Assembly: GCA_946480125.1 (NCBI GenBank)
Contig: CAMLIY010000038.1
Coordinates: 1-17,047 of the forward strand
Direction: 5' to 3'
Length of the DNA stretch: 17,047 nucleotides
Source: an uncultured Asticcacaulis sp.
GTDB taxonomy: Bacteria > Pseudomonadota > Alphaproteobacteria > Caulobacterales > Caulobacteraceae
The first letter of the stretch is position 1. Each line of letters opens with the position of its first letter. Under the pieces are notes generated by a model. It did not search any database, was not told where the DNA came from, and saw only the letters and a list, made by a program, of their open reading frames with translations. Both the position numbers and the translations under genes were made by a program. Shown here piece after piece: positions 13,537-17,047 of this stretch.

Positions 13537-14331
13537 ATGGCCGAAGGTTCGGTAAAGCTGACGCGCGATACCTCAGAGCGCCGCCGCGAAATCACCGCCC
13601 TGCTTAAGTCACGCGGCAGTGTGCAGGTGGTGGCGCTGTCGGACCAGTTCGGTGTGTCGATGCAGACCATCCGCAAGGACCTGCATTATCTGGAAGAGCA
13701 CGGCATCGCAACGCGCGCCTATGGCGGCGCCATTTCTTCCGAAGTGGTCACGGTCAATGCCGAGCCGCCCATCGAGGCCAAGCGCACCAGTCGTCCGGAA
13801 GAAAAGGAACGCATTGGCCGACTGGCGGCATCTATGGTGCAGCCGGGGGATTCGATTATGCTCGATTCGGGCACCACGGCGCTGCAAATCGCCCGATTCC
13901 TGCCAGACGAAGAAGACGTCACCGTCGTCACCAATGATTTCGAAGTGCTGTCGGCCTTAGCGCAGAAACGAAAGATAAAGATCGTCATGCTGGGCGGCGA
14001 ATTGCGCCGTAAGAACATGGCCTTTTACGGCGCGCAAACCGTGGCGGCGCTTGATGAGCTGTTGCTCGACAAGCTGTTCCTGGGTGTCGATGGTTTCGAT
14101 GTCGAGCGCGGCATCACCACGCACCATGAACCGGAAGCCCAACTGAACCGCAAGATGGTCGAGACGGCGCGTCAGGTCATCGCCGTCACCGACTCGTCAA
14201 AATTCGGCAAGGTTTGCCTGCACCGGATTATAGACATCAGCGAGATCGACGCCCTGATCACCGATGCCGACGCGCCGGACTTTATCCGGGACGCCGCCGA
14301 TCGGCTGGGTTTCACACTGCACAAGGCCTGA
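13537..14331 (+). CDS. DeoR/GlpR-family transcriptional regulator, AgaR-like
   Basis: A 264-residue repressor-type regulator. The N-terminal winged helix-turn-helix spans about 15-70: RRREITALLKSRGSVQVVAL, then DQFGVSMQTIRKDLHYLEEH as the recognition part, then ATRAYGGAI. The C-terminal DeoRC sensor domain (about 88-250) has DSGTTALQIARFL (ligand-site loop), VTNDFEVLSAL, MLGGELRRKN, LGVDGFDVERGITTHHEPEA and VTDSSKFGK, all typical of sensors that bind sugar phosphates. A weak GGGGA lies before the ATG. It is divergent from the large receptor and converges on the alpha-galactosidase with abutting stop codons, so control of the galactoside genes by a galactose- or tagatose-type phosphate is a reasonable inference. 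The effector cannot be read from sequence. Confidence 0.92.
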   Translation: MAEGSVKLTRDTSERRREITALLKSRGSVQVVALSDQFGVSMQTIRKDLHYLEEHGIATRAYGGAISSEVVTVNAEPPIEAKRTSRPEEKERIGRLAASMVQPGDSIMLDSGTTALQIARFLPDEEDVTVVTNDFEVLSALAQKRKIKIVMLGGELRRKNMAFYGAQTVAALDELLLDKLFLGVDGFDVERGITTHHEPEAQLNRKMVETARQVIAVTDSSKFGKVCLHRIIDISEIDALITDADAPDFIRDAADRLGFTLHKA

Positions 14332-16215
14332 TTATTTCCTGAGCGATGCCTCGCCCCAGGTAACGATCAGCGGCAGGTCGCTTTTGCGACCATCAGTGCG
14401 CGCGATCAGTTCAATGACCTTTACGCCGGAGATGTCGGCGGTTAGTGCCTTCGCCGGCTTGCCATATATGCCTTGTGCTTCCACCAGCAACTGGCCGTCG
14501 CCATAGACCTGAAACACCACCGTATCCTTCAGGTCCTGTGTGGTGTCATCGACGCCGGCCTGCGCCTCGAACCGTGTGAAACCGTCATTTTTCACTTCCA
14601 TGCGCGAGCCGGCCAGAATGCCTATGCCGGTGGCGAAAGGCTTGCCATCTATCTGCAAGTTCTGATCATACGGCGTTGAATCGGCCTGCGCGCCGCCCCA
14701 GCCGGTATAGGCCGCCCGCGATCCGCCGCCATGACTGCCGCCCCATGGTGATAACATGCGGTGAACCATCGGGTCGGGCTCGGGCACGATTACGCCGTCC
14801 TCGGCGACGTGGATATTGCCGGGGATTTCCGACAGGTACAGGCCGTCGGGCAGTTGGTGCGCGCCCCTGGCTTCAAAAACCAGCGTTTCACGCGGCGCCA
14901 CCTTGAAGCTGGCTTCGCCGGTGAAATTTTGCGTGGCCTTGGACCACAGATCGGTCAATGCTATCGTGCCCGTCATCTTGAGATGATCCGCTGTCAGCGC
15001 CACATTCGCCGGCGCCAGACCCCTATTGAAAATGGCCACGGCCTTGTCGCCATTGCTCAGGGTCTTGACGAAAATCTCGACATCATCCGACATATATTCG
15101 AGCACTGCCTGATGGCCGCCCGTGTCCTGATTAATGCGCACGATATCGGCATTGCCCCAGATGTCCATCAGCGATTTCGGCGCCTTGCGCAGATCATAAC
15201 CGATGATGAGCGGCGCATTGATCATCGCCCACAGGCTGAAATGCGACCGCGCCTCTGTCAGGTGATTTTCATCGAAATCGCCATGGCCGACGAACAGCAT
15301 GTCCGGGTCGTTCCAGGCGCCGGGATGGGCGTAAAGCGCGCGCGTGGCGGCGCTGTCGAAGGTGTGCAGCATACGAGTCCCGTCGGGCGTGATGTCCTGG
15401 CTGGTGCGCCACATATTGCCGACATCATGGCCCCATTGGCGTACATCGGCCGCGCCCCAGTTACACAGCGAAAAGACATAGTCGTTGTCCGGATTACTTT
15501 TGGCCAGGGCGTCAGCGACGCTCTGGTACAGGGCGCGGACCTGTGGAATGTCGGTGCGATTGATGGCGCTCTGGTCGATGATCGGCGGGAAGGGGCGGTA
15601 ACCTTCCGATTTGATAACCGCCTCATCGGGCCCGTAATAGTTCAGGCCGCAGGCATCGACCTTGATATAATCGAAACCCCACTGGCGGAAATAAAGATCT
15701 ATATCCTGATCGACGTGGCCATAGAGGCCGACTTCGCGCTCGGCCGTCGTGCCTTCCGGCAGGTTGGGTGACTTCGGATCGAAGCGCTGCGAGCAGGCGT
15801 TGCGGCCCATATCGCTATATATGCCGGCCTTCAGGCCCATGGCGTGGATGCGGTCGGTGAACGGCCTGAAACTGCTGTCGCCCTTCACCTCGGCAGATGG
15901 AAAAATCTGCGTGCGAATCTGCATGCGGCCATCGCTGGTGCGGCGTTTCAGCCACCAGCCGTCATCGATATTGACATAGGTATAGCCCAGCTTCGCCAGG
16001 CCGCTGTCAACCAGGGCCTGCGCGGCGCCGAGCACCTTGTCTTCGTCCACCTCGGTGTGAAAGGCGTTCCACGAGTTCCAGCCCATTGGCGGAGTCAGCG
16101 CCTGGCCGTGGGTATTGGCTGTCCATTTACCTGTGGCGGCTAAAGGATCGGCCAGTGCCTGACCACCCACAAACAAAACTGCCGCGAGGGCAAGCGCAAG
16201 GGGCAGTCGGGTCAT
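14332..16215 (-). CDS. Secreted GH27 alpha-galactosidase with C-terminal NPCBM-like domain
   Basis: A 627-residue exported glycoside hydrolase. A signal peptide (1-22, cut after ALA) is followed by a GH27 TIM barrel: PPMGWNSWNAF (42-52), YVNIDDGWW (80-88), MGLKAGIYSD (126-135), YIKVDACG with predicted nucleophile Asp187, MWRTSQDI with predicted acid/base Asp274, and WNDPDML (301-307). A beta-sandwich follows to about 450. Residues about 488-625, from SPWGGSHGGGSRAAY to the end, match an NPCBM-type carbohydrate-binding module, including FATGIGILAGSRMEV. The protein removes terminal alpha-linked galactose from oligo- or polysaccharides, probably in the periplasm. AGGAAA precedes the ATG. It lies 11 bases after the amidohydrolase gene, so the two form an operon. 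Confidence 0.94.
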   Translation of the reverse strand: MTRLPLALALAAVLFVGGQALADPLAATGKWTANTHGQALTPPMGWNSWNAFHTEVDEDKVLGAAQALVDSGLAKLGYTYVNIDDGWWLKRRTSDGRMQIRTQIFPSAEVKGDSSFRPFTDRIHAMGLKAGIYSDMGRNACSQRFDPKSPNLPEGTTAEREVGLYGHVDQDIDLYFRQWGFDYIKVDACGLNYYGPDEAVIKSEGYRPFPPIIDQSAINRTDIPQVRALYQSVADALAKSNPDNDYVFSLCNWGAADVRQWGHDVGNMWRTSQDITPDGTRMLHTFDSAATRALYAHPGAWNDPDMLFVGHGDFDENHLTEARSHFSLWAMINAPLIIGYDLRKAPKSLMDIWGNADIVRINQDTGGHQAVLEYMSDDVEIFVKTLSNGDKAVAIFNRGLAPANVALTADHLKMTGTIALTDLWSKATQNFTGEASFKVAPRETLVFEARGAHQLPDGLYLSEIPGNIHVAEDGVIVPEPDPMVHRMLSPWGGSHGGGSRAAYTGWGGAQADSTPYDQNLQIDGKPFATGIGILAGSRMEVKNDGFTRFEAQAGVDDTTQDLKDTVVFQVYGDGQLLVEAQGIYGKPAKALTADISGVKVIELIARTDGRKSDLPLIVTWGEASLRK

Positions 16216-16226
16216 GAGGTTTCCTG

Positions 16227-17047
16227 TCAGTCTGTATATTCGCGTTCGGCGTTCTTATAATATATTTTATCGATCACTTCCTTCGGCAGGGCAAGGCCTT
16301 TTGCGTCGGCGTGGATATCGTCGATGTGGCGTGTTTCAGCGGTGGCCAGATAGGTCCAGTCCGATAGCCAGTAGTTATGGGCTGCATTTTTGAACTCTGC
16401 CGGATCGTCTTCGGGATTGAGCGTCAGGTCGGTACCGTACATGATGCGGTTTTGGTACTTGATGAAGAAGTTCCGCACCTTGTCATAATCCTGGACGGAT
16501 TGTGATTGGATCTGCGTGATGCGCGCCGCCAGTTCGATATTGGCATTGGGATAGGCGTCGAGGAACTTCGCCGCCGCATCGACGCTCCATTCCAGGCTGG
16601 CAAAGTGGGCGCCGACAAATTTCAGATCGGGGTGACGGCCCACAAAGCGGTCGCGCGTCGCCATCAGCGCCTCGTAGCTCGGCATTTCCGGATGCAGGTA
16701 CATATAATATTCCGGGTGTTCCCTGAAGTAGGAGCGGTCATTGTCAGTGCTCATCTGGTCCATCGGCAGCCAGCAGTTCTTTGGCTCGCCCTGATGGTTG
16801 ATAATGACCTTGCCGGCGGCGATGATATGCGCGACCACCGGATCGAAGCGCGGATCATCAATGAAGATCAGCTTGCCGTCGGTGTCGCGTTCGATCAGCC
16901 CGACATTCTTCCAGATTTTGACGGCCACCGCGCCCTGTTTGAATTCGGAATCGAGCCAGGCATTGGTCTTTTCCGTCCAGCCCTTATCGGTGAAGCCCTT
17001 CATGGTGAAGGCGGTGGCGTAGTGAAAATGCGACGGATCGGCGTCAT
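16227..17047 (-). CDS. Amidohydrolase_2-family metal-dependent hydrolase, C-terminal part
   Basis: The frame is open to the right edge of the window, so the start lies outside; 272 residues are visible. An internal Met at 17003 is not taken as the start because coding sequence continues upstream (DADPSHFHYATAFT). The fold is the amidohydrolase_2 TIM barrel: KIWKNVGL early, then IINHQGEP with a likely metal or catalytic His, HPDLKFVGAHFASLEW with the conserved His, and RIMYGTDL with the catalytic Asp. Members decarboxylate or hydrolyse small ring or acid compounds, and some cleave lactones. It is the first visible gene of an operon with the alpha-galactosidase, so a role in sugar-acid or lactone breakdown is possible but unproven. 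Confidence 0.85.
   Translation of the reverse strand, partial: DADPSHFHYATAFTMKGFTDKGWTEKTNAWLDSEFKQGAVAVKIWKNVGLIERDTDGKLIFIDDPRFDPVVAHIIAAGKVIINHQGEPKNCWLPMDQMSTDNDRSYFREHPEYYMYLHPEMPSYEALMATRDRFVGRHPDLKFVGAHFASLEWSVDAAAKFLDAYPNANIELAARITQIQSQSVQDYDKVRNFFIKYQNRIMYGTDLTLNPEDDPAEFKNAAHNYWLSDWTYLATAETRHIDDIHADAKGLALPKEVIDKIYYKNAEREYTD

Noticed and set aside
14761..15771. 336-codon open frame on the plus strand inside the alpha-galactosidase gene
   Set aside because: It is a shadow of the GC-rich GH27 coding sequence; its translation shows no family features.

Overview
The window looks like chromosomal DNA of an alphaproteobacterium of the Caulobacterales, perhaps close to Asticcacaulis or Caulobacter. 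This is an inference from four things: two TonB-dependent receptors, one of the long TonB-Xanth-Caul type; the DeoR and alpha-galactosidase neighbourhood; a LexA-type box of the alphaproteobacterial form GTTC-N7-GTTC; and a fairly high but not extreme GC content. No rRNA, tRNA, CRISPR array, insertion sequence or phage gene was seen. The gene order looks intact rather than eroded.

Layout, left to right. Positions 1-311 hold the C-terminal end of an EAL-domain (cyclic-di-GMP phosphodiesterase type) protein. A TonB-dependent receptor (378-2423, +) meets head-on a Tat/lipoprotein-signal sugar isomerase/epimerase-like TIM-barrel protein (2420-3364, -); their stop codons overlap. Diverging from that is a 725-residue nuclease (3496-5673, +) that joins a FAN1-like VRR-NUC nuclease to a C-terminal DEDDh (DnaQ-like) 3'-5' exonuclease. 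A perfect GAAC-N7-GAAC SOS box abuts its start codon. This is the most interesting object in the window: a probable SOS-controlled two-nuclease DNA repair protein.

Next come an isochorismatase-fold hydrolase (5745-6275), a divergent family I inorganic pyrophosphatase (6394-6945) overlapped by an MscS-type channel gene (6942-8111), and terminators. A group of small genes follows: an acidic protein with a SFPASDPPS tail (-), an ABM-fold monooxygenase-like protein (+), a small helix-turn-helix protein (+), a proline-rich protein with a C-terminal membrane anchor (-) and a RidA-family deaminase-like protein (-).

The right-hand part (10475-17047) looks like a galactoside-utilisation locus. It has a 934-residue TonB-dependent receptor (-), a divergent DeoR/AgaR-like regulator (+), a secreted GH27 alpha-galactosidase with a C-terminal NPCBM-like module (-), and upstream of that, 11 bases away in the same operon, an amidohydrolase_2-type enzyme that runs off the window. 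The inferred logic is that the receptor imports alpha-galactoside oligomers, the exported alpha-galactosidase removes galactose, and the regulator senses a sugar phosphate. The receptor-regulator intergenic region carries repeated motifs that could be operators.
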